Assembly: GCF_000826525.2 (NCBI RefSeq)
Contig: NZ_LN651327.1
Location: 248,001 to 312,000, forward strand
Direction of reading: 5' to 3'
DNA: 64,000 bases
Source of the DNA: Mobilicoccus massiliensis
Lineage (GTDB): Bacteria > Actinomycetota > Actinomycetes > Actinomycetales > Dermatophilaceae
Part shown: in pieces, positions 50,312 through 58,558 of the stretch
Layout: every line of letters starts with the position of its first letter
How positions within the stretch are numbered: position 1 is the stretch's first letter
Position numbers and translations under genes: made by a program
Notes under the pieces: generated by a model
What the model was told of the DNA's origin: nothing
Database searches by the model: none
What the model saw: the letters and a program-made list of their open reading frames with translations, nothing else

Positions 50312-52398
50312 ATGAGAATCGCCATGATCTCCGAACACGCCAGCCCCCTCGCCGCCCTCGGTGGGGCCGACGCGGGCGGCCAGAACGTCCACGTCGCGGC
50401 GCTTTCCTCGGCACTCGTCGCACTCGGCCACGAGGTCGACGTGTACACCCGCCGCGACGACCCGGACCTGCCGGAGCGGATCACCATGCGGCCGGGACTG
50501 AATGTCGTCCACGTCGACGCCGGGCCCCCGACCTCGTTGCCCAAGGACGACCTGCTGCCCTACATGGCCGAGTTCGGACAGGCACTCGCCCGCCGCTGGC
50601 TCGACGAGGGCGCGCCCGACATCGTGCACGCGCACTTCTGGATGTCCGGGCTCGCGGCCGAGGAGGCGACGCGCGTCGTGCCCGTGCCGCGGGTGCAGAC
50701 CTTCCACGCCCTCGGGATCGTCAAACGGCGCCACCAGGGTGACGTCGACACCTCACCCGCGCAACGCATCGATGTCGAGGCGCACCTCGCCCGCGAGTGC
50801 GACCTCGTCGTCGCGACGTGCGAGGACGAGAAGGCCGAGCTGATCGCCATGGGAACGCCCGCCGAGCGGATCCACGTCGTGCCGTGCGGGGTCGACCTCG
50901 CGACCTTCCGTCTCGACGTGACGGCGGAGGCCTCGACCCGCCCGCGCATCGTCACCGTGACCCGGCTGGTGGAGCGCAAGGGCGTCGACACGGTCATCCG
51001 TGCACTCGAGTCGCTGCCCGAGGTCGAGTACGTCGTCGCCGGCGGCCCCGACGCCAGGTGCCTCGACGACGATCCCGAGGTGCAGCGGCTGCGGGGGATC
51101 GCCCGTGAGTGCGGGGTGGCCGACCGGGTCGAGTTCCGTGGGCGGCTCTCGCGTGACGCGGTGGCCGGGCTGATCGCCTCGGCCGACGTCGTCGCGTGCA
51201 CTCCCTGGTACGAGCCGTTCGGCATCGTCCCACTCGAGGCGATGGCCTGCGGGCGCCCGGTCGTGGCGAGTGCGGTCGGCGGCCTGCTCGACACGATCGA
51301 GCACGGAGTCACCGGATTCCACGTACCGGCGCGGCACCCCGGGGCCACGGCGATGGCGATCGAGCGGATCCTCACCGACGAGGACCTCGCGGGTTCGCTG
51401 TCGGCCGCGGGACGTGAACGTGCCGAGCGTCGATACGGGTGGACGGAGGTGGCGCGCGCGACCCTCGAGGCCTACGACAGCGTCCTCGCGCGTGCTCGCG
51501 CCCATGACGGTGCGGGGCACGACGCCGGCGGCGCCACACGGTGGATGGGCGATCACTTCACTCATCTCGCCGCGGGGCATGCCTGGGCCGCGGAGCAGGG
51601 GCCTGCCATCGACCGGTGGGGTGCCTACCTCGCCGCTCACCTCGGCGACGGGCACCGGGTGCTCGCCGCCGGCAACGGAGGCAGCGCCGCCGAGGCCCAA
51701 CACTTCACCGCGGAGATCGTCGGACGCTTCATCGACGACCGGCGCCCGTTCTCCGCGTTGTGCCTGTCGTCGGAGACCTCGAGTCTCACCGCCATCGGCA
51801 ACGACTACGGGCCCGACGACGTCTTCGCCCGGCAGGTGGAGGCCCACGGCCGCGCGGGGGACGTGCTCGTCCTCCTCTCGACCAGTGGCCGAAGCTCCAA
51901 CATCCTGGCCGCCGCCCGCCGGGCCCGTGACCTGGGGATACGAGTGCTCGCGCTCACCGGCCCCGCCCCCAACCCGCTGGCCGAGCTCGCCGACGAGGCC
52001 TGGAGCACGAGGCCTGGAGCGTCCCCGCCCCCACCACGTGCGCCATCCAGGAGATCCATCTGCTGCTGCTGCACGGGCTGTGCGCCTCCGTCGAGGCGCG
52101 GGTCGTGGCCGCACGGCAGCCGCTGGGGGCGACGTCGGACACCGAGCGTGCGGCCGATCTCGCCGCCGACACCGTGCGGCGTGCCGACACGGCCGGAGGC
52201 AACGGCAACCCGGCACCGGCGTCGCTCGAGGACTACCTGCCGTGGTCGCTGTTGCCCCCGGTCCCGGTCGCACCTGCCCCGTCGCTCGCGGCGGCGGAGA
52301 ACCCGACTCTCGGGCCGCCGCCGGTGCCCGCCCCGCTCGGGGCTCGGAAGCCGCGTGCCCTCGCGGGCGCAGGCCAGAAGATCGGCGGAGGTCGATGA
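50312..52398 (+). pseudogene. GT4 glycosyltransferase-GmhA fusion, frameshifted by a 14-bp duplication
   Basis: GT4 part, residues 1-about 405: MIAEHASPLAALGGADAGGQ-type start, HFWMSGLAAEEA, RLVERKGVDTVI, and PWYEPFGIVPLEAMACGRPVV. In frame from Met412 follows a sedoheptulose 7-phosphate isomerase domain (GmhA): AAGNGGSAAEAQHFTAE, SSETSSLTAIGNDYG, LLSTSGRSSNILAA, then LADEAW. There a tandem repeat of 14 bases (51993-52020) shifts the frame; the reading then turns Arg/Pro-rich and stops at 52426. Without one copy the frame continues as TTCAIQEIHLLLLHGLC, the proper GmhA end, to 52398 (690 residues) and overlaps hldE by ATGA. The isomerase end would be lost as sequenced. Confidence 0.85.
51993..52020. 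repeat. 14-bp tandem duplication, frameshift site
   Basis: ACGAGGCCTGGAGC twice in a row (51993-52006, 52007-52020), inside the GmhA domain of the fusion. 14 is not a multiple of three, so it changes the frame; the gene length less 14 (2073) is a multiple of three. Confidence 0.9.
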
Positions 52399-53795
52399 GC
52401 CGCCCGTACATCGTCGTCGTCGGTGACGCTCTCATCGACCGGGACATCGAGGGTGACGCGACCCGGCTCAGCCCCGACGCGCCCGTCCCCGTCGTCGACG
52501 CGCACACCGTGCGCAGCAGCCCGGGCGGCGCCGCGCTCGCCGCCCTGATCTGCCGGCACGACCCGCTGCCGGCCGACGTCACCCTCATCGCCCCGATCGC
52601 CGAGGACGACAAGGCCACCGAGATGCTCACCGGCCTGCGCGGCGTCCACGTCGTCGCCCTCGGGCACCACGGATCGACCCGGACGAAGACCCGGATCCGG
52701 GTTCGCGGCCAGGTGCTCCTGCGCATCGACGACGGCGGACCCGGCACTCCGCACGCCGTGGCGGCCGGAGACCTCGACGAAGCCCTCGACCGCGCCGACG
52801 TCGTGCTCGTCTCCGACTACGGCGCAGGGACGACGCACGACCCGCACATTCGCGCCGCGCTCGCGGCGGCGGCCGGGACGCGGCCGCTCATATGGGATCC
52901 ACATCCTCGCGGCGGCGATCCGGTCGCGGGCGCGGCCCTCGTCACTCCCAACATGGCCGAGGCACGCGCCGTCCTCGGTGACGAGATGAGCGCGCCCGAC
53001 ACACTGGCCGCCGACCTCCGCGAGGTCTGGGCGGCCGAGGCCGTCGCCGTCACCGCGGGGGAGCAGGGCGCGTTCCTCGCCGAGAACGAGACGGGCCTCT
53101 ACGCGCCGGTCCAGGCCGTCATCGACAGTCGCGAGACGTGCGGGGCCGGCGACTCCTTCGCCGCGAGCGTCGCGGTCGCGTTCGCCCACGGACAAGGCGC
53201 CGCTCGCGCGACCGTGCGCGCCGCCTACGACGCTCGCAACTGGGTGGCCCGCGGCGGTCTGCCGGCCTTCCGCCGCGTCGCGGATGGGACGACGACCCAG
53301 CTGCCCGATCCCATCGTCGTCGGGGAGGGCCCTTCCGACTCGCAACCGAGCGCGTCCCGGGTGGCCGAGCGGGTGCATCGCGACGGTGGCCGGGTCGTCG
53401 CCACGGGTGGCTGCTTCGACCTCCTGCACGCCGGGCATCTCGCGACCCTCGAGGCGGCCCGCAGACTCGGCGACTCGCTCGTCGTCGTCATCAACTCCGA
53501 CGACTCGGTGCGCCGGCTCAAGGGCGAGGGCCGCCCCGTCATCGGGCAGGACGACCGGCTGCGCATGCTCCTCGCCCTTCGCGTCGTCGACGGGGTCGAG
53601 ATCTTCGACGAGGACGACCCGTCGCGGATCCTCGAGCGCGTCCGGCCCGACGTGTGGGTCAAGGGAAACGAATACGCCGAGAGCGACATGCCGGAGGCCG
53701 AGGTCGTGCGGCGGCACGGCGGCCGGGTCATCCTCCTGCCCCGGATCCCGGGGAGGTCGACCACCGAGATCCTCGAGGGGGTGGATCGTGACTGA
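52395..53795 (+). CDS. hldE: Bifunctional heptose 7-phosphate kinase/heptose 1-phosphate adenylyltransferase
   Basis: 466 residues, close to E. coli HldE (477). Kinase half, PfkB type: VVVGDALIDRDIEGD start, SPGGAALAA, and the catalytic Asp in ETCGAGDSFAASVA near 252. Transferase half from about 335: ATGGCFDLLHAGHLATLEAARRLGD with the HxGH motif, NSDDSVRRLKGEGRP and the GRSTTEIL end. Makes ADP-D-glycero-beta-D-manno-heptose. Overlaps the next gene by 8 bases. Confidence 0.92.
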   Translation: MSRPYIVVVGDALIDRDIEGDATRLSPDAPVPVVDAHTVRSSPGGAALAALICRHDPLPADVTLIAPIAEDDKATEMLTGLRGVHVVALGHHGSTRTKTRIRVRGQVLLRIDDGGPGTPHAVAAGDLDEALDRADVVLVSDYGAGTTHDPHIRAALAAAAGTRPLIWDPHPRGGDPVAGAALVTPNMAEARAVLGDEMSAPDTLAADLREVWAAEAVAVTAGEQGAFLAENETGLYAPVQAVIDSRETCGAGDSFAASVAVAFAHGQGAARATVRAAYDARNWVARGGLPAFRRVADGTTTQLPDPIVVGEGPSDSQPSASRVAERVHRDGGRVVATGGCFDLLHAGHLATLEAARRLGDSLVVVINSDDSVRRLKGEGRPVIGQDDRLRMLLALRVVDGVEIFDEDDPSRILERVRPDVWVKGNEYAESDMPEAEVVRRHGGRVILLPRIPGRSTTEILEGVDRD

Positions 53796-54882
53796 CGTCG
53801 TCATCGACGGTGCCGAGATCGGCGCCGGCGACGTGCTCGTGCTCCGCGCCCTGGGCCTCGGGGATGCCCTCACCGGTGTGCCCGCCCTACGTGCCCTGCG
53901 CCGTGCCCTGCGCGGGTCGCGCCCGGCCCCGCGCATCGTCCTCGCTGCGAACCGGGAGGTGGGGACGTGGCTCGCCTCCCACGGCATCGTCGACGCGGTG
54001 TGTGTCACCGACGAGCTCGCACCGCTACCGCAGACGAGAGGCGGCCACCTCGCCGTCGACCTTCACGGCAACGGGCCCGCGAGCCGCGACGTCCTGCGCG
54101 CGACCGGCCCCGACCGGCTCGTCGGATTCGTCTACGACGGATGCCCCGAGCCCGGGCCACGGTGGGTGGCCGACGAGCACGAGGCCGCACGATGGTGCCG
54201 GCTCGTCGGCGGTGAGATCGGCGGCGAGGCGACCCCCGCCGACCTGCGGCTCGCGCCCCGGCGCGAGCCCGGCCCACCGATCCGTGGTCGCGTCGTGTCA
54301 CGCACGGTCGTCCTCCACCCGGGCGCCGCCTCCGAATCCCGCCGCTGGGGTGCCGCCCGGTGGGCCGCGGTCGGCCGCCGCCTCGCCGCCGACGGCCACA
54401 CCATCGCCGTCACCGGCGGCGAGGCCGAACACCGGCTCGTCGCCGAGGTCGTCGCGGGAATCAACGACGGGCTGGTCCGCCGCGTCGGCAGCGCGGGCGG
54501 CGCACTCAACCTCTGCGGCCGGTTCGAACTCCCCGACCTCGCGGCGGAGATCGGCAGGGCGGCGCTCGTGCTCTCGGGGGACACGGGTGTCGCCCACCTG
54601 GCGACGGCGTACGCGGTGCCGTCGGTGACGCTGTTCGGCCCGATCTCGCCCGCCCTCTGGGGGCCGGTCGTCGACCAGGACATCCACACCGTGCTGTGGA
54701 CCGGGCGCGACGGCGAGCGCGGAGATCCGCACGGCACCCGTATCGATCCGCGCCTCGAGGCGATCCCGGTGAGCGTCGTCGTCACCGCGGCACGTGAACG
54801 CCTCGCGGGGGCCCGACGACTGCCGCCGGGCGTCGCCGCCCCCTCCCTTCCACCCGCCGACCTCGAGGAGATCCTCACGTGA
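53788..54882 (+). CDS. GT9 family glycosyltransferase, heptosyltransferase-like
   Basis: 364 residues. VLRALGLGDALTGVPALRAL near 18, AVDLHGNGPASRDVLRAT, VLHPGAASESRRWGAARWAAV, and LVLSGDTGVAHLATAYAVPSVTLFGP: the GT9 pattern. GTG at 53788 lies inside the end of hldE. Its last 38 codons are part of the 188-bp tandem duplication, but the gene itself is intact; the stop overlaps GTG 54879. Confidence 0.85.
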   Translation: MTDVVIDGAEIGAGDVLVLRALGLGDALTGVPALRALRRALRGSRPAPRIVLAANREVGTWLASHGIVDAVCVTDELAPLPQTRGGHLAVDLHGNGPASRDVLRATGPDRLVGFVYDGCPEPGPRWVADEHEAARWCRLVGGEIGGEATPADLRLAPRREPGPPIRGRVVSRTVVLHPGAASESRRWGAARWAAVGRRLAADGHTIAVTGGEAEHRLVAEVVAGINDGLVRRVGSAGGALNLCGRFELPDLAAEIGRAALVLSGDTGVAHLATAYAVPSVTLFGPISPALWGPVVDQDIHTVLWTGRDGERGDPHGTRIDPRLEAIPVSVVVTAARERLAGARRLPPGVAAPSLPPADLEEILT

Positions 54883-55143
54883 CCCGCCCCATTCGCCGAG
54901 CCGTCGTCGCCGGAGGCTCGGGCTTCCTCGGCAGCCACCTGTGCACCGCGCTGCGGGTGAGCGTCGTCGTCCCCGCGGCACGTGACCGCCTCGCGGGGGC
55001 CCGACGACTGCCGCCGGGCGTCGCCGCCCCCCCCCTCCCCCCCGCCGACCTCGAGGAGATCCTCACGTGACCCGCCCCATTCGCCGAGCCGTCGTCGCCG
55101 GAGGCTCGGGCTTCCTCGGCAGCCACCTGTGCACCGCGCTGCG
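54768..55143. repeat. 188-bp tandem duplication across a gene junction
   Basis: Copy A is 54768-54955, copy B 54956-55143, with no gap. They differ at five positions only; in each, copy B has C where copy A has A or T. The unit covers the 3' end of the GT9 gene and the 5' end of the epimerase gene. Both full genes survive, with a hybrid ORF between them. Confidence 0.9.
54879..55070 (+). other. Chimeric 63-codon ORF created by the duplication
   Basis: Begins with the first 26 codons of the epimerase (VTRPIRRAVVAGGSGFLGS...), then continues as the last 37 codons of the GT9 protein. Its GTG start overlaps the GT9 stop, and its stop overlaps the epimerase GTG, so translational coupling to the epimerase is kept. 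Probably a by-product without function. Confidence 0.7.
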
Positions 55144-56074
55144 TGCCCGTGGCGTCGAGGTCGTCAGCCTCGACAACCACCTCACCTCCGAGGCGACGAA
55201 CCTCGCGCACCTCGCCGACGACCCCGGCCTCGTCGCGCTCCAGCGAGACGTGACACACCCGATCGACCTCGACGGCCCGGTCGACCTCGTCCTCCACTTC
55301 GCCTCTCCGGCCTCGCCGGTGGACTACGCGCGGCATCCGATCCGGACGCTGCTCTCCGGCTCGGAGGGCACCCGGCACACCCTCGAACTCGCCCGTGCCA
55401 CCGGTGCGAGGTACGTGCTCGCGTCGACCTCGGAGGTCTACGGCGACCCCCTCGTGCACCCGCAGACCGAGACCTACTGGGGCAACGTCAACCCCATCGG
55501 GCCGCGCAGCGTGTACGACGAGGCCAAGCGCTACGGGGAGGCACTCACCGTCGCCTACCGGGAACACCACGGCGTCGATGCGGGAATCGTGCGCATCTTC
55601 AACACCTACGGGCCGCGGATGCGACCGTACGACGGCCGCGCGGTCCCCACGTTCATCCGGCAGGCCCTCGCCGGGGAGCCCCTCACCGTCACCGGCGGCG
55701 GCGCCCAGACGCGATCCGTCTGCTACGTCGACGACCTCGTGAGCGGGGTGCTCGCGATGGCCGACTCCGACGAGCCCGGCCCGATCAACCTCGGCAACCC
55801 GGTCGAGCTCTCGGTGCTCCGCCTCGCGCAGGACGTCGTGGCGGCCACCGGGTCGGCCTCGACGATCGTCCACATCGACCGGCCCGTCGACGACCCCGGC
55901 CTGCGGTGTCCCGACATCACCCTCGCCCGGCGGCGCCTGGGCTGGACCCCGCACGTCGACTGGCCCGAGGGCCTGACCCGCACGATCGACTGGTTCAGGA
56001 CGGCGATCGACGACGGGGCGGTCGGGCGCGATCCCGCCGAGGTGCCGGCCCGCGCGGGCGCTCCCGGGCGGTGA
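55067..56074 (+). CDS. UDP-glucuronate decarboxylase-like NAD-dependent epimerase
   Basis: 335 residues. VVAGGSGFLGSHLCTALRARG start, LHFASPASPVDYARHPIRTL, ASTSEVYGDPLVHPQTE, NPIGPRSVYDEAKRYGEAL with the catalytic Tyr and Lys, and IFNTYGPRM. These stretches are those of UDP-xylose synthases rather than of HldD. It would supply UDP-xylose or a similar sugar for the glycan. GTG start. Confidence 0.87.
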   Translation: MTRPIRRAVVAGGSGFLGSHLCTALRARGVEVVSLDNHLTSEATNLAHLADDPGLVALQRDVTHPIDLDGPVDLVLHFASPASPVDYARHPIRTLLSGSEGTRHTLELARATGARYVLASTSEVYGDPLVHPQTETYWGNVNPIGPRSVYDEAKRYGEALTVAYREHHGVDAGIVRIFNTYGPRMRPYDGRAVPTFIRQALAGEPLTVTGGGAQTRSVCYVDDLVSGVLAMADSDEPGPINLGNPVELSVLRLAQDVVAATGSASTIVHIDRPVDDPGLRCPDITLARRRLGWTPHVDWPEGLTRTIDWFRTAIDDGAVGRDPAEVPARAGAPGR

Positions 56075-56102
56075 TCCCGCGCGCCGAGCTGAGGTGCGGG
56101 GC

Positions 56103-57011
56103 TCAGCGGTAGGAGCGGGCGGTCGAGGCGCGCTGAGGTGCGTCGAGGGCGGCGAAGCGCGCCTCGACCCGCGGAGGCATCGGACGGCGTTCGTGCAGGA
56201 CCCACGGCAGCCCGCGCACGGCCTGCCAGAGGGCCGCGGCGGTGACGGCATCGCGTGGCGCGTTGCGCAACAGCCACCACGTCCGGCTCAGCGCGGGACC
56301 GAGCGGGCGGCGCAGCCACGTGAACCACAGGGTGTTGCGCAGCCCGTCACGACGCCGACGGCGCACGTCGCGGTTCGGGCTGCCGTGGTGGTGGACCACG
56401 ACGTCGGGGACGTGACAGAGCTCCCATCCGGCGGTTGCGAGGTCGGCCGCGAGCAACTCCTCCTCGCCTCCGAGCCACAGTCGTTCGGAGAACCCCCCGC
56501 AGTCGACGAACGCCTCGCGACGCAACGCCGAGGCCCCCGCGAGGAAGCTCCCGAGAGCCGGGCCGGGCAACCAGTCCGGCCCCTGCACGGGAGAGTCGCG
56601 CAGTTCGGCGTCGATGGGGTCGTCCTCGCCACTCGGTTCGACGACGATGTGCCCGGTGATCACGGCGAGGCCCGGATGCGCGTCGAGCAGGTCGGCGCAC
56701 CGGGTGAGGGCACCCGGCTCCCACCACACGTCGTCGTCGCAGAACGCGACGTAGGGAGTGTCGAGCCGCTCGACGCCGACGTTGCGGCCCACCGCGCCGA
56801 GGTTCTCCGGGCTCGCGACGAGGTCGAGGCGGGGACTCGGGCCGAACCGAGCCGAGATCGCCTGGGCCGTCCCGTCGGTGGAGCCGTTGTCGACGACGAC
56901 GACGCGCGGGCGCTCGGGCAGGTCGAGGAGGCGACGGATGCAGTCGAGCGCCTCGTCCTTTCTGTTGTGGGTGATGAGGACGACACCGATACGCCGGTCT
57001 TCTCCGGTCAC
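56103..57011 (-). CDS. GT2 family glycosyltransferase
   Basis: 302 residues. IGVVLITHNRKDEALDCI start, VVVDNGSTDGTAQAI, NLGAVGRNVGVE, YVAFCDDDVWWEPGAL (DXD-type), FLAGASALRREAFVDCGGF, and GGEEELLAADLATAGW. Related to the gene at 57008. GTG start overlaps that gene's stop (GTGA). Convergent with the epimerase. Confidence 0.85.
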   Translation of the reverse strand: MTGEDRRIGVVLITHNRKDEALDCIRRLLDLPERPRVVVVDNGSTDGTAQAISARFGPSPRLDLVASPENLGAVGRNVGVERLDTPYVAFCDDDVWWEPGALTRCADLLDAHPGLAVITGHIVVEPSGEDDPIDAELRDSPVQGPDWLPGPALGSFLAGASALRREAFVDCGGFSERLWLGGEEELLAADLATAGWELCHVPDVVVHHHGSPNRDVRRRRRDGLRNTLWFTWLRRPLGPALSRTWWLLRNAPRDAVTAAALWQAVRGLPWVLHERRPMPPRVEARFAALDAPQRASTARSYR

Positions 57012-57874
57012 CGGCCTGCCTCCGAGCCGGCGGATGCCTCCGACTCCAACAGCTCGAGGCGACGCAGCGTCGCCGCTCCCACGACCCTGCGGCGGGCGAG
57101 GGCCCGCGGGATGCGCGGCGCCGCCTCGAGCAGCGCTCGTCGACCCCGTGAGGTGGCGAGCGCGCGCCGCAGGTCGGTGACGACGTCGCGCCAGGGCAGG
57201 CGCATCAGCGACGTGAGGAGGTGGCTGCGGACGAGACCGCGGCGGCGTGTCTCGTCGGACTCTCGACTGCTCGAGGGTTCGTGGTGCGCGACGACCTCGG
57301 GCACGTGCGCGAGCTGCCACGAGGCGTCGTCCAGGTCGAGCGCGAGTCGCTGCTCCTCACCGGGAAAACGGATGACGTCGTCGAACCCACCCGCGGCGTG
57401 GAACGCGTCCCGGCGGACGACCGCGGCGCATCCGACGAACCCGAGGACCTCCGGGCCGGGCGCGTCGCCCTTCGCGGGCAGCGGGGACTCGGCGAGGACG
57501 GTGTTGATCGGGTCGGGTGTGCCGCCCGGCTCGACGGTGATGCCCGCGGCGATGAGCCCCAGCCGCGGGTGGGTGTCGAAGAGGTGTTCCGCGAGGTCGA
57601 GCGACCCCGGCGCCCACCAGGAGTCGTCGTCGGCGAACGCGACGTACGGAGTCGTCGCGGCCACCGAACCCACGGTGCGGGCCCGTGCGCCGCTGTTCGT
57701 CGGCAGCCGCACGACGCGTACGTCGGGGAACTCTCGTTCGACGGCCTCCGCGGTGCCGTCGGTGGAGGCGTTGTCGACGAGGACGACGGGGCGATCGTGG
57801 CGAGGAAGATGCCGTAACACCTCGTCACGGCGGTTGCGGGTGGCGATGACGACGGTGGTCCTGGGGCCGGGCAT
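57008..57874 (-). CDS. GT2 family glycosyltransferase
   Basis: 288 residues. TTVVIATRNRRDEVLRHL start, LVDNASTDGTAEAV, NSGARARTVGSVAA, YVAFADDDSWWAPGSL, VGCAAVVRRDAFHAAGGFDDV and PGEEQRLALDLDDASW. Paralogue of the following gene. The ATG at 57874 has GCGAGGA before it. Its first 19 codons and upstream region are repeated at 57967-58109. Confidence 0.85.
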   Translation of the reverse strand: MPGPRTTVVIATRNRRDEVLRHLPRHDRPVVLVDNASTDGTAEAVEREFPDVRVVRLPTNSGARARTVGSVAATTPYVAFADDDSWWAPGSLDLAEHLFDTHPRLGLIAAGITVEPGGTPDPINTVLAESPLPAKGDAPGPEVLGFVGCAAVVRRDAFHAAGGFDDVIRFPGEEQRLALDLDDASWQLAHVPEVVAHHEPSSSRESDETRRRGLVRSHLLTSLMRLPWRDVVTDLRRALATSRGRRALLEAAPRIPRALARRRVVGAATLRRLELLESEASAGSEAGR

Positions 57875-58109
57875 GGATGGTCCTCGCAAAGCGGTGCGGT
57901 CGGGCGCGCGGGGGCCGGGCGGCGCGTTCCCCACTCTAGGCCGGGCACCTCGCCCCGGCCTAGAGTCACCTCGTCACGGCGGTTGCGGGTGGCGATGACG
58001 ACGGTGGTCCTGGGGCCGGGCATGGATGGTCCTCGCAAAGCGGTGCGGTCGGGCGCGCGGGGGCCGGGCGGCGCGTTCCCCACTCTAGGCCGGGCACCTC
58101 GCCCCGGCC
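57818..58109. repeat. 143-bp direct repeat, 149-bp period
   Basis: 57818-57960 and 57967-58109 are identical, separated by TAGAGT. The unit contains the first 19 codons of the GT2 gene at 57008 and about 86 bp upstream of it. The promoter of that gene may therefore be present twice. Confidence 0.9.
57967..58023 (-). pseudogene. Truncated 5' copy of the GT2 gene
   Basis: The second repeat copy carries the ATG (58023) and the next 18 codons, reading to ATRNRRDEV, then leaves the gene sequence at 57966. It has the same ribosome site as the intact gene, so a short peptide could be made. No function expected. Confidence 0.75.
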
Positions 58110-58183
58110 CGCCGAGCCGGCCGCGTTCTCGGGCGACCGGCTCGGGGATGGGCGAACGACGTCTCCCACGCGCTCGCGCGCGC

Positions 58184-58534
58184 TCAGCCGGGTTGGTCCT
58201 TGAGCAGATGCAGGAGCAGGCCGTTGCCGGTGTCGATGAGCGCGTACCGGCGAGCGCCGTGTCGACCGTGCAGGACGAAGATCGTGCGCCGGTCGTCACG
58301 GTCCTCCAGCTCCCACCAGCCGGTGTCGGCGATGTGCTTGGTGGCGTCGGAGTAACTCGCGTGGGACAGAGCGTGGTCGGGCACGGCGATGGCGAGCCGG
58401 TCCTGCCGCGGCGACGTGGGCAACCCCTTGGGCACGGCCCACGACCGCAGCACCCCACCCTCCTCGAGCCGCAGGTCGAAGTGGTGGCGCGGTTCGTCGT
58501 GCTCGTGCAGGACGAAGACGGGTCCGCGGGTCAT
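58184..58534 (-). CDS. Stand-alone LigD-type 3'-phosphoesterase domain protein
   Basis: 116 residues. VFVLHEHDEPRHHFDLRLE near 6 and LRSWAVPKGLPTSPRQDRLAI are the marks of the LigD phosphoesterase domain, including the metal-binding His residues. No polymerase or ligase domain is attached. The domain removes 3'-phosphates or ribonucleotides from DNA ends in end joining. Near the end of the fahA operon, 24 bp downstream of it. Confidence 0.85.
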   Translation of the reverse strand: MTRGPVFVLHEHDEPRHHFDLRLEEGGVLRSWAVPKGLPTSPRQDRLAIAVPDHALSHASYSDATKHIADTGWWELEDRDDRRTIFVLHGRHGARRYALIDTGNGLLLHLLKDQPG

Positions 58535-58558
58535 GCCGACATCCTCGCCAGGAGGCGG

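Noticed and set aside
55067..56074. HldD (ADP-heptose epimerase) as identity of the cluster epimerase
   Set aside because: The motifs HFASPASPVDY and NPIGPRSVYDEAKR are those of UDP-glucuronate decarboxylases.
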